64,000 nt of DNA from Anaerolinea thermophila (GTDB taxonomy: Bacteria > Chloroflexota > Anaerolineae > Anaerolineales > Anaerolineaceae). The notes beneath the pieces are model-generated. The model did no database searches, was not told where the DNA came from, and worked only from the letters and a program-made list of their open reading frames with translations. This document shows, in pieces, positions 42,201-49,909 of the stretch (position 1 is its first letter; every line of letters begins with the position of its first letter). Made by a program: the position numbers and the translations under genes. The DNA is taken from the NCBI RefSeq assembly GCF_020723905.1, contig NZ_DYHZ01000001.1, positions 303,501 to 367,500 of the forward strand. The letters are read 5' to 3'.

Positions 42201-42556
42201 ATAACAGCGTGGTGGTCCTGCCGGTGTACACGGCAGATTTCCTCACCAGCGCCGACAGCGAGTTCGACTTCTACGTGGTCACCTTTGCCCGCGAAGCGGA
42301 TAACGCAGTGGATGTGAGTGACGTCATGACCTATGACGCAGCCCATCCGGCGCTGGATACCTCGGGTGGATTCACGGGCTTGCCGGTCTGGTTCTACGGT
42401 GACGACATCCCCGTGCAGGTGGACTACACCGTCGGACGTGATGCTGGCGACCTGCTCCTGCTCTACCATCACAACGCCGAGGATGCCACGGTCAAACGGG
42501 CTGAGGTGGTAAAGGTATTTGACCGCTTCACCTATGTGCCGGTTATCCTGAAGTAA
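39218..42556 (+). CDS. Secreted subtilisin-like serine protease with PA domain
   Basis: 1112 residues. A signal peptide covers about 1-31 (ends VVAQ). An inhibitor-I9 propeptide follows to about 165. The catalytic triad is Asp195 (GIIDTGID), His265 (NGHGSHVAGT) and Ser612 (GTSMAAPHM). A PA domain (about 430-560, VALISRGTCTFVAKVKNAQ) is inserted in the catalytic domain. From about 680 come Fn3-like beta domains and a calcium-style stretch DIYIDVNQDGVDDYVLF. The protein ends FTYVPVILK, with no membrane anchor or LPxTG. It should digest proteins or peptides outside the cell, and may stay on the surface. It has its own promoter and a strong terminator. GAGGAG precedes the ATG. Confidence 0.93.
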   Translation: MKPQKLLWNVLSVIMVVALVFGWNSPAPVVAQSSGPTERPQFKAERLSGEVSTDAVERLSQKSGIVDIVVELEGEPTAVTFAKARETMGLESANELAASRLQALQAAQATLLSRMTAAGIGQKVLFQTQRVFNGIYMKVDASKVREISRLPGVKGVYPLVPKELDNNYSVPLIGAPQVWQNYFVRGEGVKVGIIDTGIDYLHTDFGGPGTGYDTNDFTVDEPGFADGYPSAKVVGGYDFAGDAYDASNPASVPQPDPDPMDCNGHGSHVAGTVAGFGTNTDGTTYTGGYSTTTPFTTAMDIGPGVAPLAKLYALRVFGCSGSTNLTDAAIEWATDPNGDGKFDDRLDVINMSLGSSYGSEFDTSAVASNNAALVGVIVVASAGNSADTHYITGAPGVATRAISVASSQDAGNINTTSQFRVNTGSLAGLHPALEAAFGPDLAVVGDVTADLAYDSTNPLGCNAFAPGTFTGKVALISRGTCTFVAKVKNAQNAGAVAVIVFNNAAGEPFVMGGSDPTITIPSVMTSLPVGNALITALGSETVNVTLSAQWRYTRRADAGPNPALVDLPSSFTSRGPRRVDSALKPDISAPGDTIYSVAVRTGKYGTSMSGTSMAAPHMTGVMALMRQWKPTWTVEELKANVMNTASYDITPGATKFAPQRVGAGRVNVPAALTNEVVLYNAQDAGAVSVSFGAPQVTALTSWTKTVRVVNKGGTAVTYTPSIVQRTQVPGVTFELLDSSDAPLTSLTVPAGGSVEFKLKMTADPAGMTHPRDATMSSAQTISRFWMAEASGLIVLTPASGTALRLPYYAAPRPASTLRAASSSVTVDGTGYAEVTTTGTNVDTSSIAAPPVGEIALITAFELMGTSPNENLNTGNPALEAVLDGADLKYIGAMTDAHLYPTTGVEDPDAVMYFGIATHGQWSTLNEVEFDIYIDVNQDGVDDYVLFTWNYGRATGGSNPTDTFVTVLYNLSTGSMMVESYVNAVSPAYLDTVVFNNSVVVLPVYTADFLTSADSEFDFYVVTFAREADNAVDVSDVMTYDAAHPALDTSGGFTGLPVWFYGDDIPVQVDYTVGRDAGDLLLLYHHNAEDATVKRAEVVKVFDRFTYVPVILK

Positions 42557-42574
42557 TTCCTCTTGTATTTCACC

Positions 42575-42615
42575 TCAATCCCCTCGAGAATTCCCTCGAG
42601 GGGATTGATTTTTTT
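42575..42615 (+). terminator. Strong intrinsic terminator after the subtilase gene
   Basis: A perfect 14-bp stem (TCAATCCCCTCGAG at 42575-42588 and its complement at 42595-42608) with a six-base loop is followed by seven T (42609-42615). Confidence 0.95.
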
Positions 42616-42630
42616 CATCCGGATTCGGTC

Positions 42631-42636
42631 TATAAT
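42631..42636 (+). promoter_or_regulatory. -10 box of hutI, leaderless arrangement
   Basis: A perfect TATAAT ends seven bases before the ATG at 42643, so transcription would start at or next to the start codon. The -35 is unclear: TTGATT at 42605-42610 is 20 bases upstream and is part of the preceding terminator. Confidence 0.45.
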
Positions 42637-42642
42637 CTTAAC

Positions 42643-43890
42643 ATGCTCATCCACTCTGCCCGTCAACTGCTCACGTTTGCCGGGGGACCGCAACGGGGAA
42701 AAGCGCTGGGAAACCCTGGCATCATTGAAGATGGCGCACTGCTCATTCGGGGTGAACAGATTGCCGATGTTGGCACAACTGCCGACCTGCTGGCAAAATA
42801 TCCCACCGAACCCCGCCTGGATGCCCGGGGAAAAGTGGTCATGCCGGGGTTTGTGGACCCACACACCCATCTGGTTTTCGCCGGCGACCGCGCTGTTGAG
42901 TTCGAGATGCGCCTGCAGGGCAAAACGTATCTGGAAATCCTGCAAGCCGGCGGGGGAATTCTCTCCACCGTGCGGGCAACGCGCTCTGCCAGCCTTGAAA
43001 CACTGGTCGCCTTAGCCGCCGAACGCGCCGGGGTGATGTTACGTCACGGCACCACCACTGCTGAAGCCAAAACCGGGTACGGGCTGGAATGGCAATCTGA
43101 ATTGCGTCAAATGGAAGCCCTGCTTCGTCTGGACGAACTTAACCGGCTGGAAATTCACCCCACCTTTCTGGCGGCGCACGCCATCCCTGAAGAGTACCGT
43201 GACACCCCCAATGAATACGTCGATCAAATTTGTAATATGATGTTACCGGAACTGCGCCGCTGGTGGATTCGTCACGCCAATGCCCGCCCGCTCCCTTTTG
43301 TGGATGTATTCTGTGAACGGGGCGCGTTTACTCTGCCGCAGTCCCGCCGGATTCTCGAAACCGCCCGCGCATTGGGCTTCCCGCTCAAAATCCACGCGGA
43401 TGAGTTTGAAAATCTGGGCGCCGCAGGCATGGCTATGGAACTGGGTGCTGTCTCGGTAGATCATCTGGTGAAGACCTCACCCGAGGAAATTGAACGCCTG
43501 GGCACAAGCCAGACCGTTGCCGTAAGCCTTCCCTGCACACCCTTTGGACTGGCAGAATCGGAATACACCCCTGCCAGAGCCATTCTGGAAGCCAATGGCA
43601 TCCTTGCGCTTGCCAGCGATTTCAATCCCGGCACTGCCTGGTGCGGTAACATGCAGTTCGTCATTGCGCTGGCGTGCCGGTACCTGAAACTCACCCCGGC
43701 GCAAGCCATTGCCGCGGCAACCATCAATGCGGCGGCGGCAATTCGACAGGAACACCGCATCGGCTCGCTGGAGGTGGGCAAGCAGGCGGACGTGCTCATC
43801 CTCTCCGTGGACGATTACCGTCATCTGGGGTACCGCTTCGGGGTCAATCTGGTTGAACAGGTCATCAAACGTGGGAAGGTCATGAAATGA
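42643..43890 (+). CDS. hutI: Imidazolonepropionase
   Basis: 415 residues, normal length. GKVVMPGFVDPHTHLVFAG carries the metal ligands His74 and His76, followed by GDRAVEFEMRLQGKTYLEI, characteristic of HutI. Later come the AAHAIPEEYR histidine and SDFNPGT. It opens the imidazolone ring in histidine breakdown, giving formiminoglutamate. No other hut gene is present here, so the pathway is split. There is no ribosome site, consistent with a leaderless message. Its last four bases (ATGA) overlap the start of the tubulin-like gene. Confidence 0.95.
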   Translation: MLIHSARQLLTFAGGPQRGKALGNPGIIEDGALLIRGEQIADVGTTADLLAKYPTEPRLDARGKVVMPGFVDPHTHLVFAGDRAVEFEMRLQGKTYLEILQAGGGILSTVRATRSASLETLVALAAERAGVMLRHGTTTAEAKTGYGLEWQSELRQMEALLRLDELNRLEIHPTFLAAHAIPEEYRDTPNEYVDQICNMMLPELRRWWIRHANARPLPFVDVFCERGAFTLPQSRRILETARALGFPLKIHADEFENLGAAGMAMELGAVSVDHLVKTSPEEIERLGTSQTVAVSLPCTPFGLAESEYTPARAILEANGILALASDFNPGTAWCGNMQFVIALACRYLKLTPAQAIAAATINAAAAIRQEHRIGSLEVGKQADVLILSVDDYRHLGYRFGVNLVEQVIKRGKVMK

Positions 43891-46250
43891 ACCGTGGAGC
43901 GTTAGTCATCGGGTTGGGCGGAATCGGCGCGCAGATCGTAGCGCGCCTGCGCCAGAAACTTGCCATTGAGCCATCTTCCCTGGAAACGCGGATTCAAATG
44001 TTAGCCCTCGATCGGCACCAACCCACAGGGACGACCGGCAAACTGCCGCAAACTCACGCTTTTCTGACCCGCCTCGATGCGGCGAAAGGTCAGGCAGAGT
44101 CAGCGCAGCAAACCCGCGGTGGGGTAAGAACCCTGTTTGTGGAGGATCTTCAGCGGGGCAGCGCTTCCCAGGTCCTGGGGATTCTGAACGAAGCGCTTGA
44201 AGCCCTCAAACAAAAAGAAGTACACCGGCTGGACGTATTCATTGTCGCCAGCACTTTTGGCTTGACGGGAAGCGCCTGGGCTGTGGATATGGCGCACCTG
44301 TGCCGCTACCTTGCTTCCGGGATGAAACCCCGGGTGACAGGCGTCTTTCTGACACCGGAAGCCCTGCAAACCAGCCTGCCCATCCAGCGCGAACACCGCC
44401 TGCGTCACTTTGTGGTGCTTAAAGAACTGGAAGCCTTGCAGCGAGAACGCCCGTGGAACAAACCCTATCCGCTGTATTCCTCCTCTCCTGTGGAGGAGGT
44501 CCCCACTGGGCTAAACCAGCGTCCTTTCGATAGCGTGCAGATTCTGGATTGCAACGCCCGCGAATTGCCTGCCGAAGTGCACGCCATCCCGACCGCTGCC
44601 GACATCCTTTTCTACCAGATGGATGCTCAGGTCAGCGCTGTGCTGGAAGAAGCCGCTGAATATTCGCCCTATCGGGGAAACGCCTGCTTCGATACGGTGG
44701 GCGTGTATTCGATCGTCCATCCCAGCCACCATTTGCTGAATCAAGCCCGTTATCAATTGATCCTGGACTGTTTGCAAACCTTCCTGCCGGTAGAATGCGA
44801 TCCCATCAGCGAGGTTCCTCTTCATCTGGTTGAACCGCTGGCCCTTCGCCCGGATTCGCCTTACGGGAAACTGAGCGAGTGGCTGAAAGGACTTCACCGT
44901 TCGGGGATTTTGCAGGATATCGTCCAGGTTGCCGAAATTCCTGCCAATCAATGGGAAGCGCAACGCGAACGCCTGAAAACCCGTGGGCTGACTGCCTGGA
45001 AAATGGTCCTGTATCAGGCGGAGGGCGCAGAACATGCCTTACCTTCCGGCGCCGAGATGCCCGAAAGCCTTCAACCCTTCCGCGAGGCGCACTGGAATAT
45101 TTTCCTGCACGCCCTGGTTGAACGCCTTACCACCCCGGACCCCAAAATGGGAACGCCGGGGCTTTACCTGGAACGTCTGCTGGAAGCGGCACGGCGATAT
45201 GTCGCCGATTTACAGGCTATTTTAAACCTCTGGGAAAAACAGGGTGAAAAGGCTGAGGATGAAACGCTCCGTCAGCAAATTCGCGAGGCGCAACAGCAGT
45301 GGGAATCGCGCCGCCGTTCCTTCACCGGTAAATTAATTCCAGGACACGTGCAGGATGCTGAACGTCAATTTCTGGAACTCAAACAAAAGCAGGTCTTCTA
45401 TCATCAGCGGGAGGTGGTGGTAAAAACCATTCTGGAAATTGCCGAAAAAATGGCAACCCTGCTGGAGAAACTGAACGGTTTCTACCAGAACCTGCTCCAG
45501 GCGTTAATTTTCCATCCAGACAGCGTCTATAACATTGCCCGTATAGAACTGGCTGGATTGAAACGCGAACTGGAGAAAGAAGAACGCATCCCTTCCCGGG
45601 AACTGGTCATTGATGAGCACTTTGAGCGTCATCGCCTTCAATCCGTCAAACAGGGTTTTCTGGAAGAGTTTCCGGCACAGATCGAACAATTCCTGCACTC
45701 TGGCGTGATCCGCGCTGAATGGGAACAGGGCGGGTTTTGCATTCCTCTTCCTGTAGAACGTGCCTCAGACAGCGAAGGCGAGGAACTGGATTTGAGCGAT
45801 CCCCGTTTATCGCCCGAAGCCCTTGCCAGCCACCTCATCCGTATGCTGGGAGAGACCTTTTCGACATGGTTGCTTCGTGAACAGCCCGGCAACACCGTGT
45901 TGAGTTTTCTCCATTACCTCTCCAGCCGTGCAGATTTGATTGCTCAACGCATGGCGCAAAAAAGTGAGCCGCTTCTGCGCACCATCTCACCGGTGCAGAA
46001 CCTGCGCAGTTTCCTGTTCATGCCGGCATCCAGCATTCCTCTGGAAAGTCCTTATCCGCTTTCTTTACGTGGGGAACTGCATGCACTCATCGGGGATATC
46101 TACCTGATTCAAGCCGAAAACCCCAGCAATCTTGCCCTGTTCAGGGTATACCACGGGATTAGTCTGGATCAAATGTGGACACTGGAAGAAAATGAGCCCC
46201 GCCCTCTCAACCCTGCCGAACTCAAGCCCCACATTCTATGGATTGTTTGA
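43887..46250 (+). CDS. Tubulin-like (Tubulin_2-type) protein
   Basis: 787 residues without signal peptide or membrane span. The start, ALVIGLGGIGAQIVARLRQKL (GLGGIG at 9-14), and the loop ASTFGLTGSAWAVDM (121-135) resemble the nucleotide-binding strand and the GGTGSG-like loop of bacterial tubulin-like proteins, with the latter degenerate. The middle (about 395-580) is long, charged and helical with coiled-coil character (EDETLRQQIREAQQQWESRR). The rest is not recognised. Such proteins are poorly characterised and often lie near genes for other large assemblies. Here it is translationally coupled to hutI by an ATGA overlap. The family call is tentative. Confidence 0.5.
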   Translation: MNRGALVIGLGGIGAQIVARLRQKLAIEPSSLETRIQMLALDRHQPTGTTGKLPQTHAFLTRLDAAKGQAESAQQTRGGVRTLFVEDLQRGSASQVLGILNEALEALKQKEVHRLDVFIVASTFGLTGSAWAVDMAHLCRYLASGMKPRVTGVFLTPEALQTSLPIQREHRLRHFVVLKELEALQRERPWNKPYPLYSSSPVEEVPTGLNQRPFDSVQILDCNARELPAEVHAIPTAADILFYQMDAQVSAVLEEAAEYSPYRGNACFDTVGVYSIVHPSHHLLNQARYQLILDCLQTFLPVECDPISEVPLHLVEPLALRPDSPYGKLSEWLKGLHRSGILQDIVQVAEIPANQWEAQRERLKTRGLTAWKMVLYQAEGAEHALPSGAEMPESLQPFREAHWNIFLHALVERLTTPDPKMGTPGLYLERLLEAARRYVADLQAILNLWEKQGEKAEDETLRQQIREAQQQWESRRRSFTGKLIPGHVQDAERQFLELKQKQVFYHQREVVVKTILEIAEKMATLLEKLNGFYQNLLQALIFHPDSVYNIARIELAGLKRELEKEERIPSRELVIDEHFERHRLQSVKQGFLEEFPAQIEQFLHSGVIRAEWEQGGFCIPLPVERASDSEGEELDLSDPRLSPEALASHLIRMLGETFSTWLLREQPGNTVLSFLHYLSSRADLIAQRMAQKSEPLLRTISPVQNLRSFLFMPASSIPLESPYPLSLRGELHALIGDIYLIQAENPSNLALFRVYHGISLDQMWTLEENEPRPLNPAELKPHILWIV

Positions 46251-46297
46251 TATCCTGACCTTCCCCGGTATAATCCACCCAGCAAGGAGACCTTTTT

Positions 46298-46933
46298 ATG
46301 CCCACCATTGAACAGGCGCGCGGCTGGTACGTCGGCGCCGACAGCGTACACGATTTTGACCACATCCTGCGAGTTTATCAGACCGCCCAACGTCTGGGCA
46401 CCCTTGAAGGCGCCGACTGGGAAATTCTGCACGCGGCAGTACTTTTGCACGACGCCGTGGGAAGCGCGCCGGGAGAAACAGCCCGCAAGGAACATCACCT
46501 TGCCTCGGCGGAATTTGCCGCCCTCGTATTGCGCGCCGAAGGGTGGAGCACAGAACGCATTGAAGCCGTTCAGCACTGCATCCGCGCCCACCGCTATCGC
46601 GGAACTGGAGAAACTCCCCGAACTGTTGAAGCCAGAGTGCTGTTCGACGCCGATAAACTGGACGTGCTCGGCGCAGTCGGCGTGGCACGGGTCATTGCCT
46701 ACGCCGCACTGAATGGACAGCCCTTTTACGCGGAACCTTCCCGGCAATTCCTGGAAACCGGCACCCTCGAACCCGGAGAGCCACACAGCGCCTACCATGA
46801 ATACCTGTTCAAATTGAGGAAAATCAAAGAGCGCCTGTTCACTGCCAGCGCACGCCAGATGGCTGAGGAACGTGATGCCTATTTGCGGGAATTTTTCGAA
46901 CGATTTGCCCGCGAATCACGCGGTGAAGCCTAG
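46298..46933 (+). CDS. HD-domain phosphohydrolase
   Basis: 211 residues. AAGGAG precedes the ATG at 46298. The HD metal site is complete: His18 and His22 in SVHDFDHILRVY, His51-Asp52 in LLHDAVG, and DADKLD later. EHHLASAEFA provides extra ligands. It is like the YedJ/uncharacterised HD phosphohydrolases that act on nucleotides or other phosphoesters. The exact substrate is unknown. It overlaps the convergent SDR gene by four bases. Confidence 0.85.
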   Translation: MPTIEQARGWYVGADSVHDFDHILRVYQTAQRLGTLEGADWEILHAAVLLHDAVGSAPGETARKEHHLASAEFAALVLRAEGWSTERIEAVQHCIRAHRYRGTGETPRTVEARVLFDADKLDVLGAVGVARVIAYAALNGQPFYAEPSRQFLETGTLEPGEPHSAYHEYLFKLRKIKERLFTASARQMAEERDAYLREFFERFARESRGEA

Positions 46934-47736
46934 ATCAATCCCGACAGCCGCGCACTGATATCCCACAGTTGCGCGCATACCTCGCGGTCTTCCGCCAGCG
47001 GATGACAGGGAGCCATCTGTCCATGCTCAAAATATTTTCCCGTCACCCCTTCCAGATCTGGCGCCGTGACCAGAAATACGCTGGTTGCCGCCCCTTCCTC
47101 CAGAGAAGACCCTTGCAGGGAAGGGAACGCCTCGCGAAGCATTTTGGTGGCAACCACGCCCGGATGAAGGCTGTTCGAGGTCACCCCTTTGCCCTCCATG
47201 CGGCGCGCCAGTTCTGCTGCAAAGAGCACATTCATGAGTTTGCTGGCGGCATACGCGCGGGAACCCGTGTACCCCTGCTCCATTTGCAGGTCTTCCAGAT
47301 TCAGACGTCCGTTGCGGTGCATGACCGAACTCACCGTCACCACACGCGCCGGCGCGCTGGACTGTAATAACCCAAGAAGAAGATTGGTGAGCAGAAAATG
47401 CGCCAGATGATTGACGGCAAAATTCATTTCGAAACCGTCGCGGCTGAGCAGGCGCTGATGGAGAAATACCCCGGCGTTGTTGACAAGAGCATCCAGACGC
47501 GGTGTGAGGGAAAGCACCACCCGCGCCAGTTGACGCACCTCCTCCAGCGAACTGAAATCGGCATTCAGGCAGGTGATATCTGCCTGCGGCACCTGGCGGA
47601 GAATCTCCCGTCTGGCTTCTTCCCCCCGCCGGAGATTGCGTCCATGGAGAAATACGCGCCATCCTCTGCGCGCCAGTTCCAGAGCGGTTTGCTTTCCAAT
47701 ACCATCCGTTGAGCCGGTAATTAAGACGGTTTTCAT
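46930..47736 (-). CDS. Short-chain dehydrogenase/reductase (retinol-dehydrogenase-like)
   Basis: 268 residues. The cofactor loop is TGSTDGIGKQ (7-16), NNAG is near 86-89, and the active site has VSSVMHR with a later YAASK. HGRNLRRGEEA at the second strand (Arg after the strand) suggests NADP(H). Its closest general type is the RDH/WW-domain oxidoreductase-like group. The substrate is unknown. It is a single gene between the HD hydrolase and tRNA-Ser. Confidence 0.88.
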   Translation of the reverse strand: MKTVLITGSTDGIGKQTALELARRGWRVFLHGRNLRRGEEARREILRQVPQADITCLNADFSSLEEVRQLARVVLSLTPRLDALVNNAGVFLHQRLLSRDGFEMNFAVNHLAHFLLTNLLLGLLQSSAPARVVTVSSVMHRNGRLNLEDLQMEQGYTGSRAYAASKLMNVLFAAELARRMEGKGVTSNSLHPGVVATKMLREAFPSLQGSSLEEGAATSVFLVTAPDLEGVTGKYFEHGQMAPCHPLAEDREVCAQLWDISARLSGLI

Positions 47737-47780
47737 CGTGTCAGTGCATTTTCCAGTATAGAGAGTTATTTAAAAAAAGA

Positions 47781-47869
<89 letters not shown>

Positions 47870-47913
47870 AGACTCGCCTTTTTCGTGTGGCGGGCGATAT
47901 TATACCATAATTT

Positions 47914-49182
47914 TTACGAAGATTGGTCCTCAGACTGCGAGAGGGTGCTCAAATCGCCTGTACGGCTCCAGCGCACCTGATTGCGATTGAAGAGGTCAAT
48001 CAAGGTACGGCGGGTGAAGAGGTGACGGTGACGTACTGGACCCCGCAGGGCAAACTGATAAGCCAGATCGGCTACCTCAAACGCAGCCTGAGGACGCCCC
48101 ATGGCGGCGGCGTTCTGCGCCCGTTCCTGCAACAAACGCCGGTCATCCATCAACCAGTGCGCCATGACCTCCAGTACTTCCAGGTCACTGCGGGCTAAAT
48201 CGCCCGCTCCTCCTCTAACAACCAGTTCGGCATTGCCCGTTTCCTGTCCGGGGATGACATCAATCAACATCATCGGACAGCCCGCCGCCAGCGATTCGGT
48301 CACGATCAGTCCGCCGGCTTTGGTCATCACACAATCTGCCGCCAGAAGCATATCGGGCATGTTGGTGACGAACTCATAGAGGTGCACCGGCACATGCCAC
48401 TCAACTTCCTGAAGTTGCGCGTAAAGATTTTCGTCTTTGCCTGCCACCACGGCTAACTGTAATGGCGCGCCAAAATGGTTGAGCACGTTGAGGGAATCCA
48501 GCAAACGATCCACCCGGCGACTGCCCACCGCCAGAACAGTGGTCAAATCTTCCCGCCAGCCCAGGGCGCGCCTCAAGGAAAGTTTATCTCTCCCTTCCCT
48601 GCGGTTCAGCGCCGGATTGACCGGAATGCCGGTAATGTAGACCTGTTCCGGGCTTAACCCGTAGTTAATGGCTAAATCGCGCACGATTTCATTGGGTACC
48701 AGACAGGCATCCACGGCTTTGTTGAACCACATGCGGTGCACGGTTGCCAGATCGGTCACCACTGTGAGCAGAGGAATATCGCGCCCGAACATGATGAAGA
48801 TGGCTTCCAGCGGGCTCAGGTACATGGGGTAGGTGGTGATGATCACGTCGGGTTGGGTCTCGCGCACCAGGTCAAGCATGACTTCGTAAAGCAATACGGT
48901 AAAAGCGCTTTCTACAATGGCGCTGGTGATGATCGTATCGCTGGCATCGTAACCCAGTTTGTACAGTTCGGGCACGCGGCGCACCAGACGATCATAATCC
49001 GCCTGTGAATCGCGCAGGAAAAATGGCGTGCGGCGGTCATCGAGAGGATTGACCACAATGGTTTCCACCAGATCCCCGTACTTCTGCTTCAACGCCATGT
49101 CCACAGCATTTGCGGCACTGCGATGCCCAAAACCAGCATCCGCAGTCAGAATCAGCACCCGTTTTTTTTCACCGTTTCCCAT
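47914..49182 (-). CDS. Diacylglycerol glycosyltransferase (MGDG-synthase-like, GT28)
   Basis: 422 residues from the ATG at 49182, nine bases after GGAGG; a start six codons earlier overlaps that site. The N-terminal RVLILTADAGFGHRSAANAV is the MGDG synthase start, and the middle GIPVNPAL and C-terminal TKAGGLIVTESLAAGCPMMLIDVIPGQE form the UDP-sugar and acceptor sites of GT28. It would put glucose or galactose on diacylglycerol to make membrane glycolipids, acting at the inner membrane face. Its start overlaps the end of the cinA-like gene by 14 bases, so they are co-transcribed. Confidence 0.85.
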   Translation of the reverse strand: MGNGEKKRVLILTADAGFGHRSAANAVDMALKQKYGDLVETIVVNPLDDRRTPFFLRDSQADYDRLVRRVPELYKLGYDASDTIITSAIVESAFTVLLYEVMLDLVRETQPDVIITTYPMYLSPLEAIFIMFGRDIPLLTVVTDLATVHRMWFNKAVDACLVPNEIVRDLAINYGLSPEQVYITGIPVNPALNRREGRDKLSLRRALGWREDLTTVLAVGSRRVDRLLDSLNVLNHFGAPLQLAVVAGKDENLYAQLQEVEWHVPVHLYEFVTNMPDMLLAADCVMTKAGGLIVTESLAAGCPMMLIDVIPGQETGNAELVVRGGAGDLARSDLEVLEVMAHWLMDDRRLLQERAQNAAAMGRPQAAFEVADLAYQFALRGPVRHRHLFTRRTLIDLFNRNQVRWSRTGDLSTLSQSEDQSS

Positions 49183-49705
49183 GGAAAAATTCCTCCTCAT
49201 CCAGTAACTCTTCTCGTATCATACTCAATGCCTTGTGAGCGGAAAGGGCTTTGTTCTGGAGACGGTCTCCCTGCCAGAGAAAACGCTCCACCCGCCGGGT
49301 GGCAGGCGTTTCCACCGCAATCCACACCAGCCCTACCGGTTTTTCAGGCGTCCCGCCGCCGGGACCGACAATGCCCGTCACGCCAACGCCAACCAGTCTC
49401 TCCAGAGCCACCTGATCGGCAAACAAATGCCGGACGCCTGTTGCCATGGCACAGGCTACTTCCTTGCTCACCGCCCCAAATTGCATCAGAATTGTTTCAG
49501 GAACATTGAGCAAAGTTTGCTTGACCCCGTTGGCGTAAGCAACAATGCCCCCCAGATAATAATCCGAAGAGCCCGGGATGTCTGTAATCCAGTTGCCAAT
49601 CAGACCGCCAGTACAGGACTCTGCCGTGACAAGATACCAGCCACGCTGGCGTAACAGAACCCCAACTTCCTGAGACAGACTCAGAATTTCTTTTTCAGTC
49701 ACCAT
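49169..49705 (-). CDS. pncC: CinA-type nicotinamide-nucleotide amidase
   Basis: 178 residues from the ATG at 49705; a start seven codons upstream is also possible, and neither has a good ribosome site. It has the stand-alone C-terminal CinA domain: TAESCTGGLIGNWIT (catalytic Ser/Lys region), GGIVAYANGVKQTLL, GVTGIVGPGGGTPEKPVGLVWIA. It hydrolyses NMN to nicotinate mononucleotide in NAD recycling. It is the first gene of a two-gene unit with the glycosyltransferase. Confidence 0.9.
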   Translation of the reverse strand: MVTEKEILSLSQEVGVLLRQRGWYLVTAESCTGGLIGNWITDIPGSSDYYLGGIVAYANGVKQTLLNVPETILMQFGAVSKEVACAMATGVRHLFADQVALERLVGVGVTGIVGPGGGTPEKPVGLVWIAVETPATRRVERFLWQGDRLQNKALSAHKALSMIREELLDEEEFFHGKR

Positions 49706-49759
49706 AGTCAATTGATGATAACACAACCCTTACCCAATCCTGCAATTTAAGAGCGTTCA

Positions 49760-49864
49760 ATGGACAAATTGTCTCTTAAAGTATTCGCCTTGCGGAAGCG
49801 CAAAAACCTGCAGGGAGAAACTGCACGCCGGCTCTTGCAAAACAACTTCTTCCCCGAGGAGTAA
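49760..49864 (+). CDS. Possible 34-residue basic protein
   Basis: An ATG-TAA frame that is short, with many Lys, Arg, Leu and Asn. It lies between divergent cinA/pncC and the xylB terminator and has only a weak AAGAG upstream. It could be chance; I do not recognise it. Apart from this frame and the terminator, the gap 49706-49909 shows nothing. Confidence 0.2.
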   Translation: MDKLSLKVFALRKRKNLQGETARRLLQNNFFPEE

Positions 49865-49890
49865 AAACGCCCCGCGTTGATACGGGGCGT
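49863..49890 (-). terminator. Terminator after xylB
   Basis: ACGCCCCG (49867-49874) and CGGGGCGT (49883-49890) form an 8-bp stem. On the minus strand five T (49867-49863) follow. It lies 20 bases after the xylB stop. Confidence 0.85.
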
Positions 49891-49909
49891 TGAACGCAGT
49901 CAAAACAGG

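Noticed and set aside
40580-42472. A 630-codon open frame antisense to the protease gene
   Set aside because: Its composition is His/Gly/Gln-rich as expected for an antisense frame of a GC-rich gene, and the protease on the other strand is certain.
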